A stretch of DNA of 64,000 nucleotides. It comes from Buchnera aphidicola (Hyalopterus amygdali) (GTDB lineage Bacteria > Pseudomonadota > Gammaproteobacteria > Enterobacterales > Enterobacteriaceae). Shown here one piece after another: positions 52,174-63,712 of this stretch. How positions within the stretch are numbered: the first letter of the stretch is position 1; each line of letters opens with the position of its first letter. The stretch covers positions 248,001 through 312,000 of the forward strand of contig NZ_OZ060383.1 of the NCBI RefSeq assembly GCF_964059015.1, written 5' to 3'. Under the pieces are notes generated by a model. It worked only from the letters and a program-made list of their open reading frames with translations, was not told where the DNA came from and did no database searches. Position numbers and translations under genes: made by a program.

Positions 52174-53358
52174 TTATACCTGTTTTTTTAAAAGCTCATG
52201 TACTGTAAATATATCTTTATCACCACGTCCAGACAAATTAACAACAAATACTTGTTCCTTATTGGGGGAAAGACGCATTAATTTTAATGCATATGCTAAT
52301 GCATGAGCAGATTCTAAAGCAGGGATAATACCTTCTTCTCTGGATAAAATTTTAAATGCTTCTAGTGCTTCTTTATCAGTAATAGAAACATATTGAGCAC
52401 GATTAATACTATTTAACCAAGCATGTTCTGGACCAACAGATGGAAAATCTAAACCAGCCGAAATAGACCAAGATTTTTTTATCTGACCTTCTTGATCTTG
52501 CATTAAATAAGATTTCATACCAAAATAAATACCTGTTCTGCCATGACTCAATGGTGCTCCATGTTCTCCCGTTTGTATACCCTTTCCTGCTGGTTCTACA
52601 CCAATTAATTTTACTTTCTCATCTTTTAAAAAATCAGAAAAAATACCAATTGCATTTGATCCACCTCCTACACATGCAATGATTGCATCTGGTAATTTTT
52701 TTTCTTGCTCGAAAATTTGTTTTTTTGTTTCTTCCCCAATTACTTTTTGAAATTCTTTTACTATTGTTGGATAAGGATGTGGACCTGCTGCTGTTCCTAT
52801 CATGTAATGCGATTTTTTATAATTACTAGACCAATCGCGTAAAGCTTCATTACATGCATCTTTTAATGTTCCTGAACCATTTTTTACTGATACTACCCTT
52901 GCGCCCATTAGTTTCATGCGAAAAACATTAGGATTCTGTCTTTCTATATCTTTACAACCCATATAAATCTTGCATTTTAAATTAAATAATGCACAAGCAA
53001 TAGCAGCAGCAACACCATGTTGTCCAGCTCCAGTTTCAGCAATAATTTCTTTTTTTTTCATTCTCATTGCTAACATGGCTTGTCCTAATACTTGATTAGT
53101 TTTATGTGCTCCACCATGTAATAAATCTTCTCTTTTTAGATAAATACGTGTTTTTGTCCCTTTTGTTAAATTACTACATAAGGTTAATGGAGTAGGTCTC
53201 CCGGCATAATTTTTCAAAAAATAAGAAAATTTTTTTTTAAAACTTAAATCAGATTGAGCATCAACAAAATGTTTTTCTAATTGATATAGTGCTGGCATTA
53301 ATATTTGAGGAACGTACATACCTCCAAAACGCCCAAAATAGGGATTGAGTAAAGTCAT
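52174..53358 (-). CDS. trpB: Tryptophan synthase beta chain
   Basis: PLP enzyme joining indole and serine. 394 aa (E. coli 397). PLP lysine in [15 protein letters not shown], phosphate-binding [18 protein letters not shown]. It is the best conserved trp gene here. Confidence 0.98.
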   Translation of the reverse strand: MTLLNPYFGRFGGMYVPQILMPALYQLEKHFVDAQSDLSFKKKFSYFLKNYAGRPTPLTLCSNLTKGTKTRIYLKREDLLHGGAHKTNQVLGQAMLAMRMKKKEIIAETGAGQHGVAAAIACALFNLKCKIYMGCKDIERQNPNVFRMKLMGARVVSVKNGSGTLKDACNEALRDWSSNYKKSHYMIGTAAGPHPYPTIVKEFQKVIGEETKKQIFEQEKKLPDAIIACVGGGSNAIGIFSDFLKDEKVKLIGVEPAGKGIQTGEHGAPLSHGRTGIYFGMKSYLMQDQEGQIKKSWSISAGLDFPSVGPEHAWLNSINRAQYVSITDKEALEAFKILSREEGIIPALESAHALAYALKLMRLSPNKEQVFVVNLSGRGDKDIFTVHELLKKQV

Positions 53359-53402
53359 GTTAAATGTATTCTCTATTATATTTTTTTGAAGAAAAAGATT
53401 TA

Positions 53403-54758
53403 TTAAAATATTATTTTTTTAAAAATAGATTTTATTTTTTTATGATCTTTAATTCCAGGGGATTTTTCTACTCCAGAATTTAAATCCAATCCCGAACAGT
53501 TGAGTCTAGATGCAATAAGACAGTTATTAATATTAATTCCACCTGCTAAAAGAACATGATCTAAGACACGTCCTTTTAAAAGATTCCAATTAAAACTCGT
53601 ATTACTACCCCCCGAACTTGAATCAAGAATATATTTGTTTACATTATGCCAATTTAGTAATGGTATTTTTGATTGAATAGAAAAAGCTTTCCAAATTTTT
53701 ATTTTTTTAGATAATTTTTCTCTTAATATATTAATATAATTTTGATTTTCAGAACCATGTAATTGAATTGCATGTAAAGATATTTTTTTTGTTATTTCAA
53801 TGATTGTTTCGATATCTTGATTTTGAAAGATTCCTACAAATCTTAATTTGTTTTGAAAAATAATATTTTGTGCTATTTTTGGTGTAATTTTCCGCGATGA
53901 TTTTTTGACAAAAATTAAGCCTCCATAAACTGCACCACTTTTTTCTGCAATTTTTGCATCAATGATACGTGTTAAACCGCATACTTTGTTGTCACCTATT
54001 ATTAAAGATTTGACATTTGTTTCTAAATCTTTCTTAGACATTAAACTTGAACCAATTAAAAAACCATTAACTATTGTACTTAATTCTTTTATTTGACGAT
54101 TATTTTTTATCCCTGATTCACTAATAATTATTCGGTCTTTAATCAAAGATGATAGATTTCGTGTCCGATTTAAATCTATTGATAAATCATGTAAATTGCG
54201 ATTATTAATCCCAATAACAGAAGATTTTAATTCAATTGCTCTTTTTACCTCTTCAATATTATTAACTTCAGTTAATATACCCATTCTTAATTTTTTTGCT
54301 ATCTTAGATAACGCAATATATTGCACGTTATTAAGAACAGATAACATCAATAAAATAGCATCTGCATTATAGTATCGAGCTAAATAAATTTGGTATGGAT
54401 CAATAAAAAAATCTTTACATAAAATTGGTTGAGATACGCATTTTCGTACGATATCTATATATTCCATTTTTCCATGAAAATATTTTTCTTCCGTTAAAAC
54501 TGAAATAGATGTAGCATATTTTTTGTAAATGTTAGCAATATGAATTAAATTAAAATCTTTTCTTATAATTCCTAAAGAAGGAGAAGATTTTTTGCATTCT
54601 AAAATAAAAAATGGCGATTTTTTTTGTAAAGATTTATAAAAATCGCGTGTTTCTTTATTAATCTTTTGCTTAAATATATTTAATGGTTGTTTTTTTTTTC
54701 TGTATTTTATCCAATCTATTTTATCTTTTATAATTTTATTTAATATTGTTTCTTGCAT
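53403..54758 (-). CDS. trpCF: Bifunctional indole-3-glycerol phosphate synthase / phosphoribosylanthranilate isomerase
   Basis: Two TIM barrels in one chain, as in E. coli TrpC. 451 aa. Domain 1 (about 1-255) has [26 protein letters not shown] and ISESGI. Domain 2 (about 256-451) has [15 protein letters not shown] and LAGGINI. Two ATGs two codons apart are possible; I take the second because AGAAG is 6 nt upstream. Overlaps the end of trpD by 23 nt. Confidence 0.96.
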   Translation of the reverse strand: MQETILNKIIKDKIDWIKYRKKKQPLNIFKQKINKETRDFYKSLQKKSPFFILECKKSSPSLGIIRKDFNLIHIANIYKKYATSISVLTEEKYFHGKMEYIDIVRKCVSQPILCKDFFIDPYQIYLARYYNADAILLMLSVLNNVQYIALSKIAKKLRMGILTEVNNIEEVKRAIELKSSVIGINNRNLHDLSIDLNRTRNLSSLIKDRIIISESGIKNNRQIKELSTIVNGFLIGSSLMSKKDLETNVKSLIIGDNKVCGLTRIIDAKIAEKSGAVYGGLIFVKKSSRKITPKIAQNIIFQNKLRFVGIFQNQDIETIIEITKKISLHAIQLHGSENQNYINILREKLSKKIKIWKAFSIQSKIPLLNWHNVNKYILDSSSGGSNTSFNWNLLKGRVLDHVLLAGGININNCLIASRLNCSGLDLNSGVEKSPGIKDHKKIKSIFKKIIF

Positions 54759-55767
54759 ATTCATCTTCTTTTGACATATTTGAAACTTTAATTATATGTT
54801 TGTAAACGTCTCCACTACGAATTTTTTTTAGTGCCATTTCTGTATTTTCTTTTAAATTTTCATACCCAAAATTTTTTAATAATAATGCAACATTAACTGC
54901 AATGAGTTCTTCATGTAATTTTTCTCCCTTTCCTTTCATTGTTTTCTTAATAATATTATAATTCTCTTCTAATGAATACTTTATTATTGTATTTTGTGAA
55001 TAGGTTTTTAGTCCAAAATCTTCGGGTGTTAATTCATATGAATAAATTTTTTTATTTAATAATTCAGCAATATATGTTGTACCATGTAATGTTACCTCAT
55101 CTGTTTCATTGCCGTGTAAAACTATAGCACGTTGGTACTTTAATTTTTTTATAATTTGTATTATAGGAACAATTAATTTTTTTTTATATACACCAATTAA
55201 AGTGAGTGGAGGTCTCGCGGGGTTAAGTAATGGTCCTAGCAAATTAAAAATAGTTTTAATTTTTAAAATTTTTCGAACATTTTCAGCATATTTGAAACCA
55301 TTATGATATCTAGGTGCAAATAAAAAACAAATATTTAGTTTATCTAAAATTTTTTTGGAATTTTTTAATGATCCATTTAAATTAATTTTAAATTGATTTA
55401 ATAAATCAGATGAACCAGATTTACTAGAAACTCCTTTATTACAATGTTTAACAATTTTAAATCCGCATGAAGAAGCAACAAATGCACTGGCGGTAGAAAC
55501 ATTAATAGTATTTTTTCTATCTCCCCCTGTTCCAACAATATCAGAAAAAAGATAATTAGGCTTAGGAAAATACTTCATTTTTTCTAGAAATGCGTATGTT
55601 GCACCTAATATTTCTTCAGTTGATTCACCACGTATTTGCATAGCTGTTAAAATAGATGATAATTGTATTTCATTAAATTCTCCAGAGGAGATTGATCTAA
55701 ATAATTGATAACTTTCTAATTCATTTAAGAAATTCGATTCATAAATTTTCTTTAAAATATTTTTCAT
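54736..55767 (-). CDS. trpD: Anthranilate phosphoribosyltransferase
   Basis: Adds PRPP to anthranilate. 343 aa; a stand-alone TrpD without the glutaminase domain fused to it in E. coli. VGTGGDRKNTINVSTASAFV and KHCNKGVSSKSGSSDLL form the PRPP and anthranilate sites. First gene of the cluster; trpE and trpG are not upstream. In many Buchnera they are on a plasmid. Confidence 0.97.
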   Translation of the reverse strand: MKNILKKIYESNFLNELESYQLFRSISSGEFNEIQLSSILTAMQIRGESTEEILGATYAFLEKMKYFPKPNYLFSDIVGTGGDRKNTINVSTASAFVASSCGFKIVKHCNKGVSSKSGSSDLLNQFKINLNGSLKNSKKILDKLNICFLFAPRYHNGFKYAENVRKILKIKTIFNLLGPLLNPARPPLTLIGVYKKKLIVPIIQIIKKLKYQRAIVLHGNETDEVTLHGTTYIAELLNKKIYSYELTPEDFGLKTYSQNTIIKYSLEENYNIIKKTMKGKGEKLHEELIAVNVALLLKNFGYENLKENTEMALKKIRSGDVYKHIIKVSNMSKEDEYARNNIK

Positions 55768-55981
55768 TGATTACCTTCAAAAACATCAAAATGAAATATT
55801 AATGTTCTTTATTGTTTTTATAATTTTTCACAATAATCTATTGATGAAAAGAATTCAATATTAAATTTTAAAAAAACAATCTTTAATGTTAATAAATATT
55901 GAGTTATAAGTTTATAAAAATAATATATAACTATTACTACAGTTTTATACAGTATAAATTTTTTTATTTGGAATTTTAAAC

Positions 55982-56884
55982 ATGCATAAGTTAATAGTAA
56001 TATTATTGTTTTCTATAGTATCTGTTACTTGGGGGACAACTTGGATAGCAATGAAAATTGCAGTAGAGACTATTCCACCATTTTTTGCTACAGGGATAAG
56101 ATTTTTATCTGCTTCTCCATTATTAATTATATTGTCTTTTTTAACAAAAACACCACTTTTATTTCCATATGGACAAAGGCGTTTTCAAATTTTTATTTCT
56201 ATTTTTTATTTTTTAATACCTTTTACATTAATGTTATATGGTGGTAGTTATGTTAATTCTTCTATTTCTTCTATGATTTTTGCAAATATGCCTGTTGTAG
56301 TTCTTTTAATCTCACATTTTTATTTTAAAAAAAAAATAAATTTTGTTCAAAAAATTGGTATATTAATAGCGTTAGTTACATTAATTTTTGCACTTTTTAT
56401 AGATTTAGAATCAAAATCTTTTTTTCAATGGAAAGGTGTTTTAGCTTTACTTATAGCTTTATTTAGTCATGCTATAATTTATGTTGAATGTCAAAAAAAA
56501 TGCTGTAATGTTTCTGTAATTACATTTAATGCGCTACCATCTTTAATATCTGGAATATTTTTAACTATGATATTTTGGTTCATTGAAACTCCTCATATTC
56601 ACTTTTTTTCTTATAGATCTATTTTAGCAATTTTTTATTTGGGTAATTTTTCTGGAATTTTTGGTATTTTGTCTTATTTTTATTTGCAAAAAATGGTGAA
56701 TTCATTTTATGCTTCTATTGTGTTTTTAATTTTTCCAGTAATTACAGGTTTATTGGAAATGTATATTTACAGACAAACAAATTTTTTATGTGAATTATCT
56801 TTTATTTTGCCATTATCATTAGGAATATTGTTAACTTTAGTTCCTATAAATTTTTTTAAAAATTTTTTAAGGCACTTAAAATGA
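55982..56884 (+). CDS. yedA: EamA/DMT family transporter (YedA-like)
   Basis: Ten-helix inner-membrane transporter with two EamA repeats (about 5-135 and 148-290). 300 aa (E. coli YedA 306). N-terminal [29 protein letters not shown] is the family signature. The substrate is unknown; amino-acid export to the host is plausible. Shares an ATGA overlap with rluB. Confidence 0.88.
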   Translation: MHKLIVILLFSIVSVTWGTTWIAMKIAVETIPPFFATGIRFLSASPLLIILSFLTKTPLLFPYGQRRFQIFISIFYFLIPFTLMLYGGSYVNSSISSMIFANMPVVVLLISHFYFKKKINFVQKIGILIALVTLIFALFIDLESKSFFQWKGVLALLIALFSHAIIYVECQKKCCNVSVITFNALPSLISGIFLTMIFWFIETPHIHFFSYRSILAIFYLGNFSGIFGILSYFYLQKMVNSFYASIVFLIFPVITGLLEMYIYRQTNFLCELSFILPLSLGILLTLVPINFFKNFLRHLK

Positions 56885-57657
56885 CCGAAAAAATACAAAA
56901 ATTCTTATCTAATTTAGGATATGGTTCCCGTCGTTTTATAGAACATATGATTAAAGATGGTAATATAGTAGTTAACGGAAAAAAAGCCAAAATTGGAGAA
57001 TATTTAAATAAAAAAAATCCTGGTGAAATTTTAATTAATAAAAAAAAAATTTTAATTAATAAAAAAAAAATAGAATCTAAAGTTTTAATTTATAATAAAC
57101 CTACAGGCGAAATTTGTAGTAAAAGAGACAATCAAAAAAGAGCAACTGTATTTGAAAAACTACCTCTTCTTCATTTTAATAGATGGGTTAGTATTGGGAG
57201 ATTAGATATTAATACTAAAGGATTGCTATTATTTACAAATAATGGAATGTTAGCACATCAACTCATGCATCCGAGAAATCAAATTGAGCGAGAATATTAT
57301 ATTCGAATTTTTGGAGAGATTAATGAAAATAAAATAAATATATTAAAAACAGGCGTTAAAACTATACATGGTCATGTTCATTTTAAAGAAATAAAACCGT
57401 TAAATAACAAAAAAAAAGCAAAAAATAAATGGTTTAGAGGTATTTTATGCGAAGGTAAAAATCGCGAAATTAGATTAATGTTAAAAGCTGTAAAATGTCA
57501 AGTAAGTCAATTAATTAGAGTTCGATATGGCAATATTACCTTGCCTAACAGTTTAAAAGAAGGTGAATGGGTTATGTTAAATCAAACATTGTTGAAAAAT
57601 TTATATCAATTAATCATTCCTAAAAAAAATAAGATTTTATTAAAAACACAAAAATAA
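56881..57657 (+). CDS. rluB: 23S rRNA pseudouridine(2605) synthase RluB
   Basis: Modifies U2605 of 23S rRNA. 258 aa; E. coli 291, with the basic C-terminal tail lost here. S4-like domain ([19 protein letters not shown]), catalytic Asp in [16 protein letters not shown], and [23 protein letters not shown]. An in-frame 21-bp duplication in the S4/linker region gives ILINKKK twice. Translationally coupled to yedA by a 4-nt overlap. Confidence 0.95.
   Translation: MTEKIQKFLSNLGYGSRRFIEHMIKDGNIVVNGKKAKIGEYLNKKNPGEILINKKKILINKKKIESKVLIYNKPTGEICSKRDNQKRATVFEKLPLLHFNRWVSIGRLDINTKGLLLFTNNGMLAHQLMHPRNQIEREYYIRIFGEINENKINILKTGVKTIHGHVHFKEIKPLNNKKKAKNKWFRGILCEGKNREIRLMLKAVKCQVSQLIRVRYGNITLPNSLKEGEWVMLNQTLLKNLYQLIIPKKNKILLKTQK
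57028..57069 (+). repeat. Perfect tandem 21-bp duplication inside rluB
   Basis: Two identical units at 57028-57048 and 57049-57069, each encoding ILINKKK. In frame, so the protein gains seven residues without a break. Each unit ends in nine or more A's. Confidence 0.9.
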
Positions 57658-59015
57658 AATTCTGTTATAAAAATGAATGTAAGTTTAAATTATATATAAT
57701 TATTCCGTATTTTTATGAGAAGTAAAATCAATACTACTAATATATTTTTTTAATTTAACAGAATTTTAAAAAATTAAATTATATTTAAAATATTAAAATA
57801 CAATACTCTTTTAAGAAATAATAGATATTTTATATCTGTATTAATTATATTAATTAATTTATTTGTTTAAATATATTCCAAGATCTTATTTCTTAAAAAT
57901 AAAAATATTTTTATAATATATCTATAATTTTTTAAAGTAAGACAATTTATTAAATGTATTAAAAATATAATTTGTCAGAGAAAATTATATATAAAAAAAC
58001 AATAAAAATTTGAATTTAGAATTAAATAAAAAAGTTTTAGTAGAAAAACTGAAGTCAATCTATATAAACATTAGACGAAATAACACAAGATGATAAAAAA
58101 AATTATTTTTCACTATCACTATATAACAAGATAAACTCTCTCAAAGAAAAAATAATAGCATTACGTATTGCTTCTAGTTTATAGTATATTTTAATATTAG
58201 TTTTAAATATACGTAAAAAAAACGATATTTTAAGATAAAAAATTATATAAATAGGGATGTATAACTTATATAAGAACTGATTTCTTTTAAAGAAAAAGAA
58301 TCAATTAAAAAACTTAGCATGTATATAAAAAAATAGTATATAAGTAATTGTTCTCATGAAAAAAGGGGCATATTTTAAAATAAAAAAATGTTTTTTTAGA
58401 ATTGTACGAAGCTATTGAATTATCAGATATAAAAATTATCAATATTAATCATTCTTATCAATACACTAAAAAAGATATGAAGTAATTTAAAATTATTTGC
58501 ATTAAATATTTAATAATTTTTACCATGATTTAGGAAATTATCTTTAGTTTTAGAGTTAAAAAAAGAGCAGTTTGAAAACTTTTTATTTATGTTAATATAA
58601 AAAATAAGAAAATAAGAGTATTTATAAGTTAAAAAAAATAATTTTTATACTATATAAAAATACAAATTCTTATAGCTTTGTTGAAAATTTTTATATGTAC
58701 TAATCATGTATGTAAAAAATATTATAAATATTTTATCTAATGATGAAATATAAAAACTAAAATCAACACCTATTCTATTTTCTTTTTTAATATTATTTAT
58801 AATTTAATACATAGTTTTTTAAGAAAAAGAATAGAAGGGATATTTTATTTTTTAGATATATTAATTATTTAAAAGTATATTTCTTTTTGCAGAAATCTTT
58901 TTTAATTTTAAATATTTATTTAAAAAATATAGTATTGAATGTACAATTTTTAAAAATATAACAGGAGATATAAAATATATAATTTTTTAAAAAAATTAAA
59001 TAAAAAAATAATAGT
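57658..59015. other. Decayed region between rluB and suhB, possible sohB remnant
   Basis: 1358 bp with no intact gene, the largest gap in the window. Two short plus-strand frames look like former coding sequence: 58068-58184 (ends ...NKINSLKEKIIALRIASSL) and 58384-58485 (FLELYEAIELSDIKIININ...). They resemble SohB around E. coli EVNSLREEITAVL and EGREVVNVRYMQRKRLID, in the right order and on the expected strand; a hydrophobic stretch near 57826-57873 could be its membrane anchor. In E. coli sohB and topA lie downstream of rluB. No trace of topA was recognised. The rest appears to be non-coding. Confidence 0.35.
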
Positions 59016-59819
59016 TTATTTGAGAGAGTAATATTCACCTATTTTTTCACTAATCAATCTAATTAATTTCGGACTACTCGTTAAACTTGCAATTTTATTA
59101 TTATTTTTTTCATCATTTTTGTTTTTTTGAGCAAAATTACTTGTTAAACAACCTGATTCTCTAGTTTGTAGTTTTCCTGCAATAAGATCAATCGGTTTTA
59201 AATTAAAATCAAGTAATCCATCTATTCTACCAGAAGCTACGTAGGCTAAATCTAATACTGTTGAACCTGTAGATCTAAATGAAATTCCGGATAAAAGCAA
59301 TTTTTTATATATATTTAAATAAGAAAAATATTCTTGGTGAGTCTTAGAGGGTAAATGAATAGCTATTGTAGTATAATTTAAACTATTAATATCGCTGCAT
59401 CGAATACGATAACCATTTAATTGTGAACCTTGCCCTTTAACAGATGTAAACAAATCATTTCTAATAGGATCGTATATTACTGAAATTTCTGTATTATTTT
59501 TGATTACAACTGCAATAGAGACACAAAAATGAGGAAAATTTTTAAAAAAATTGTTTTTTCCGTTAAGTTCATTAATTACCCATAAGGTATGTTTTTTATT
59601 TTTTTCAAAACTATTTTTTTTATTTAAAATAATATGATTGGGGTAAGATTTATAAATGACTAAACTAATAGTTTTATATGTTTTTTGAAGTATATTTTTA
59701 ATGAATATTTTCTTTTTATCTATATCTTCTTTAATAAATTTTTGAGTATCATAATTTTGTGTAATAATATTACCACCCTTTCGTACCGCACGAATAGCAA
59801 TATTTAACATTGGATGCAT
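59016..59819 (-). CDS. suhB: SuhB (inositol monophosphatase family) with catalytic residues replaced
   Basis: 267 aa, exactly the E. coli length, and the fold-defining segments MHPMLNIAIRAVRKGGN, IYDPIRNDLFTSVKGQGSQLNGYR and STGSTVLDLAYVASGRID are well kept. The metal site is not. E. coli TEESG reads NKKNS (Glu67 to Lys). WVIDPLDGTTNF reads WVINELNGKNNF (both Asp to Asn). The VTNVD motif reads IKNIL. Only the late Asp (211, KPIDLIAG) remains. It is therefore probably not a phosphatase. In E. coli SuhB acts with NusA, NusB, S10 and NusG in rRNA antitermination, a role that does not need catalysis. Faces the decayed gap; divergent from rlmN. Confidence 0.93.
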   Translation of the reverse strand: MHPMLNIAIRAVRKGGNIITQNYDTQKFIKEDIDKKKIFIKNILQKTYKTISLVIYKSYPNHIILNKKNSFEKNKKHTLWVINELNGKNNFFKNFPHFCVSIAVVIKNNTEISVIYDPIRNDLFTSVKGQGSQLNGYRIRCSDINSLNYTTIAIHLPSKTHQEYFSYLNIYKKLLLSGISFRSTGSTVLDLAYVASGRIDGLLDFNLKPIDLIAGKLQTRESGCLTSNFAQKNKNDEKNNNKIASLTSSPKLIRLISEKIGEYYSLK

Positions 59820-59993
59820 GATATTCTCCTAAAATTTTTAAGAATAGATTTCTATTAAAAAGATGTTAAATATTATTTTAACATAATTTGTACTTGTTTA
59901 AAATTTTTAATTGAATTAATTTTATATATATATTCTGTATATAAATACCCTATAATACAGAGTATTATTACGTTACTTAATTAAGGTTTTTTG

Positions 59994-61091
59994 ATGGATA
60001 GAAGTATTAATTTTTTAAATATTAACAATTATAAAATTAATCTATTAGATCTAAATCGAAAAGAAATAGAAACCTTTCTTTTCTCTCTTGGAGCAAAAAA
60101 ATTTGTTACAGAACAGATAATGAAATGGATTTATCATCATAATTGCATCGATTTCAATTTAATGTCAAATCTTAAAAAGGATATAAGAAAGAAGCTGATT
60201 AAAAAATCCTATATTTTTTCATCACATTTTATAGAAGAAAAAATATCTTTTGATGGCACTATAAAATGGATTACGTTAATTGATAAACAAAAAATAGAAA
60301 CTGTTTATATCCCTGAAAAAAAACGTTCTACTCTGTGTGTTTCTTCTCAAATTGGCTGTGCTTTAAAATGTGAATTTTGTGCTACTGGCAAACAAGGTTT
60401 TAATAGAAACTTAAGAGTATCAGAAATTGTTTCACAAATTTTGCAAGCAAATAGAGTATTAAAAGAAAAAGGAAATAAAAAACTTATTACGAATATAGTT
60501 TTTATGGGGATGGGCGAACCTTTGTTAAATTTAAATAACGTTATTTCTGCAATAAAAATTATCTTAGATAAAGATGGTTTTGGTCTATCGAAACGTCGTA
60601 TTACTCTTTCTACTTCAGGAATTGTACCAGCATTAGATAAACTAAACAAAAAAATTGATGTTGCTTTAGCAATATCGCTACATGCACCAAATGATGTTAT
60701 TAGAAATTCTATTATGCCTATTAATAAAAAATATAACATAAAATCTTTTTTAAATGCAGTTTCACGGTATTTAAAATATTCAAATGCTAACAAAGGTGGT
60801 GTTACTGTAGAATATGTAATGTTAAATGGCATTAATGATTCAAATAAGAACGCAGAAGAATTAGCTAATATTTTAAAAAAAATACCTAGTAAAATTAATT
60901 TGATTCCTTGGAATTTTTTTAAAGATTCACATTTTTTATGCAGTAGTATCAGCAGAATTAACACTTTTGCAAATATTTTAAGAAAGAAAGGATTTAATAC
61001 TATGATTAGAAAAAATAGAGGTCAAGATATTTCTGCGGCATGTGGTCAACTAACTGGTGAAGTAATTAACCGTTTTAGAACTTTCTTATAG
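59994..61091 (+). CDS. rlmN: Dual-specificity RNA methyltransferase RlmN
   Basis: Radical SAM enzyme methylating A2503 of 23S rRNA and A37 of some tRNAs. 365 aa from ATG 59994, with AAGG 7 nt upstream; a TTG immediately before it is in frame but less likely. CxxxCxxC in CALKCEFCATG and the second cysteine pair including DISAACGQL. E. coli 384. Confidence 0.96.
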   Translation: MDRSINFLNINNYKINLLDLNRKEIETFLFSLGAKKFVTEQIMKWIYHHNCIDFNLMSNLKKDIRKKLIKKSYIFSSHFIEEKISFDGTIKWITLIDKQKIETVYIPEKKRSTLCVSSQIGCALKCEFCATGKQGFNRNLRVSEIVSQILQANRVLKEKGNKKLITNIVFMGMGEPLLNLNNVISAIKIILDKDGFGLSKRRITLSTSGIVPALDKLNKKIDVALAISLHAPNDVIRNSIMPINKKYNIKSFLNAVSRYLKYSNANKGGVTVEYVMLNGINDSNKNAEELANILKKIPSKINLIPWNFFKDSHFLCSSISRINTFANILRKKGFNTMIRKNRGQDISAACGQLTGEVINRFRTFL

Positions 61092-61198
61092 ATCTATAAA
61101 AGTATTATATTTCTTAAAAAATAAGCATAAAAAAATCATTTATTGAAATGTATTTTTAAATTTTTCTAAGATATAAAAATATTTTCTTAATTTATAAA

Positions 61199-62320
61199 AT
61201 GTACATAAAAAATATGAAAGAATATAAAAGTATTAAAAGAAGAAAATCTAATCGTATCTATGTTGGGGATGTCCCCATTGGGGGCGAATCACCTATTTCT
61301 ATTCAGTCTATGACTAATACACAAACTACAAATATACCAAAAACAATACAACAAATTATGCAGTTAAAAAAGGTAGGAGCAGATATTATTAGAATTTCTA
61401 TTCCTACCTTGGAAGCAGCTGAATCATTTAAAATTATTAAATCTAATGTTAAAATACCATTAATTGCAGATATACATTTTGATTATAGATTAGCAATTAA
61501 ATCAATAAAATATGGTGCGGATTGTTTAAGAATCAACCCTGGAAATATTGGTAATAAAAAGAGAATATCTGAAATAATTAATTGTGCAAAAGATAATAAT
61601 GTACCCATTCGAATTGGTGTTAACGCAGGTTCATTAGAAAGTGATATTTTAAAAAAATATACATCACCTACTCCTGAAGCTTTAGTAGAATCAGCAATTA
61701 GACATGTTGAATACTTAGATACTTTAAACTTTTATCAATTTAAAGTTAGTGTCAAAACATCAGATGTATTTTCAGCAGTACAAGCTAATAAAATATTAGC
61801 TAAAAAAATTATACAACCAATACATATTGGAATAACTGAGTCAGGTGCTTTACGTAATGGAATAGTTAAATCTTCTATCGGTATTACTTCCTTATTATTA
61901 TCTGGTATCGGAGATACATTAAGAATTTCACTTGCTGCTGATCCATTAGAAGAAGTGAAAGTAGGATATGATATTTTAAAAACTCTAGGAATTAGATTTA
62001 GAGGTGTAAACTTTATTGCTTGTCCTACTTGCTCAAGACAAGAATTTGATGTTATTAGTGTAGTAAATCAATTAGAAAAAAATTTGGAAGATCTTTCCAC
62101 TCCTATGGATGTTTCTATAATTGGCTGTCTTGTTAATGGAATAGGTGAAGCTAAAGTATCAACTTTAGGAGTTGTTGGAGGATCTAAAAAAAGTGCATAT
62201 TATAAAGATGGTATACGCCAAAAAAACAAATTAAAAAACGAAAAAATAGTTAAAGATCTTGAAATTCAAATTCGAAAAAAAGCAAAAATTTTAGAAAAAT
62301 TGCAGAAAAATAAAATTTAA
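61199..62320 (+). CDS. ispG: 4-hydroxy-3-methylbut-2-enyl diphosphate synthase
   Basis: [4Fe-4S] enzyme of the MEP pathway making HMBPP. 373 aa (E. coli 372). [27 protein letters not shown], and cluster ligands in [13 protein letters not shown] and IIGCLVNG. The usual NGPGEA reads NGIGEA. rlmN-ispG-hisS keeps the E. coli order; rodZ and pilW are missing between. Confidence 0.96.
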   Translation: MYIKNMKEYKSIKRRKSNRIYVGDVPIGGESPISIQSMTNTQTTNIPKTIQQIMQLKKVGADIIRISIPTLEAAESFKIIKSNVKIPLIADIHFDYRLAIKSIKYGADCLRINPGNIGNKKRISEIINCAKDNNVPIRIGVNAGSLESDILKKYTSPTPEALVESAIRHVEYLDTLNFYQFKVSVKTSDVFSAVQANKILAKKIIQPIHIGITESGALRNGIVKSSIGITSLLLSGIGDTLRISLAADPLEEVKVGYDILKTLGIRFRGVNFIACPTCSRQEFDVISVVNQLEKNLEDLSTPMDVSIIGCLVNGIGEAKVSTLGVVGGSKKSAYYKDGIRQKNKLKNEKIVKDLEIQIRKKAKILEKLQKNKI

Positions 62321-62362
62321 TCGCGTTATTGATACTATTAAAAAATATAATAAGAGAAAATA

Positions 62363-63634
62363 GTGGATAAAAAAATTAGTTCAGTAAGAGGAATGCATGA
62401 CTATCTTCCTGAAGAATTAAAACTTTGGACAAAAGTGGAAAATATTTTAAAAGAAATATTAAACAGTTATTGTTATGAAGAAATTAGGTTACCTATATTA
62501 GAAAAAACTAACATTTTCAAAAGGGCTATTGGAAATGTTACCGATGTAGTACAAAAAGAAATGTATTCCTTTAATGATCGAAAGGGCAATAGTCTAACTT
62601 TACGTCCTGAGGGTACCGTAGGTTGTGTACGTGCTATTATAGAAAATAATTTATTTCGTAAAAAAAAACAAAAATTTTGGTATTTAGGTCCTATGTTTCG
62701 TTACGAAAGACCGCAAAAAGGGAGACATCGTCAATTTTATCAATTAGGAGTTGAAGTATTTGGTTTAAAAAGCGAAAATATTGATTTGGAAATAATATTA
62801 TTAATAAATCGTATATGGAAAAATTTGGGTATTCACCTTCATGTAAAATTAGAAATTAATTCAATTGGTTCAAGATCCGATCGTCTTGAATATCAAAAAA
62901 GTTTACTTTTTTTTCTCGAAAAAAATAAAAAATTTTTAGATGAGGATTCTAAAAAACGTTTATATACTAATCCATTTCGAATTTTAGATTCAAAAAATCC
63001 GAATTTACAAAAAATATTAAAAAATGCTCCATTATTAAATAATTATATCAATTGTTCTGCAATAAATCATTTTAATAATCTTTGCAATATGATGAATTTA
63101 TATGGAATTAAATATGTACATAATACTAATTTAGTACGAGGATTAGATTATTATAATAATACTGTATTTGAATGGAAAACAAATCAAATAGGAACACAAA
63201 ATACTATTTGCGCTGGTGGGAGATATGATAGTTTAGTTGAAGAATTAGGTGGTAATAAAACCTCTGCAATCGGATTTGCTATAGGTATCGAACGTTTAAT
63301 TTTATTAATAAAATCATTAAAAATTATGTCTTCTAAGGAAAGAGAAATTGATGTTTATATTATATTTATAGGAGAATCAAGCAAAATTCAAGCAATAAAA
63401 TTGTCAGAAGATATAAGAAGCATATATCCCAAATTAAGAGTATTTGTAAATTTTATATCTTGTAATCTTTCAAAGAAATTTAAACACGCTGTAGAATCTC
63501 TAGCTAAAATTGCTATATTAATAGGTACAGATGAAATTAAAAAAAGTTGTTTTTTGTTAAAAGATTTAAAAAATAAACAAGAGTATTTTTTAAAAAAAAA
63601 TGAATTAATATTAAAAATTAAACAATTTTTTTAA
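62363..63634 (+). CDS. hisS: Histidyl-tRNA synthetase
   Basis: Class II synthetase. 423 aa (E. coli 424). GTG start gives [18 protein letters not shown], the family N-terminus. LRPEGT, motif 2 [32 protein letters not shown] and [15 protein letters not shown] are all present. 42 bp after ispG. Confidence 0.97.
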   Translation: MDKKISSVRGMHDYLPEELKLWTKVENILKEILNSYCYEEIRLPILEKTNIFKRAIGNVTDVVQKEMYSFNDRKGNSLTLRPEGTVGCVRAIIENNLFRKKKQKFWYLGPMFRYERPQKGRHRQFYQLGVEVFGLKSENIDLEIILLINRIWKNLGIHLHVKLEINSIGSRSDRLEYQKSLLFFLEKNKKFLDEDSKKRLYTNPFRILDSKNPNLQKILKNAPLLNNYINCSAINHFNNLCNMMNLYGIKYVHNTNLVRGLDYYNNTVFEWKTNQIGTQNTICAGGRYDSLVEELGGNKTSAIGFAIGIERLILLIKSLKIMSSKEREIDVYIIFIGESSKIQAIKLSEDIRSIYPKLRVFVNFISCNLSKKFKHAVESLAKIAILIGTDEIKKSCFLLKDLKNKQEYFLKKNELILKIKQFF

Positions 63635-63712
63635 TAAATAGTTTTAATAATAAATTTATTTCACACAATTTTATCAAATTTGATTACATCTTCTTTTAAA
63701 TTATAGGAAAAT

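Noticed and set aside
57658-59015. Possible tRNA, ncRNA or CRISPR in the large gap
   Set aside because: No cloverleaf, no regularly spaced repeat and no G/C-rich structured core could be found by eye.
60347-60964. 205-codon open frame on the minus strand
   Set aside because: It is antisense to the conserved core of rlmN, has no family resemblance and no Shine-Dalgarno; an AT-rich shadow frame.
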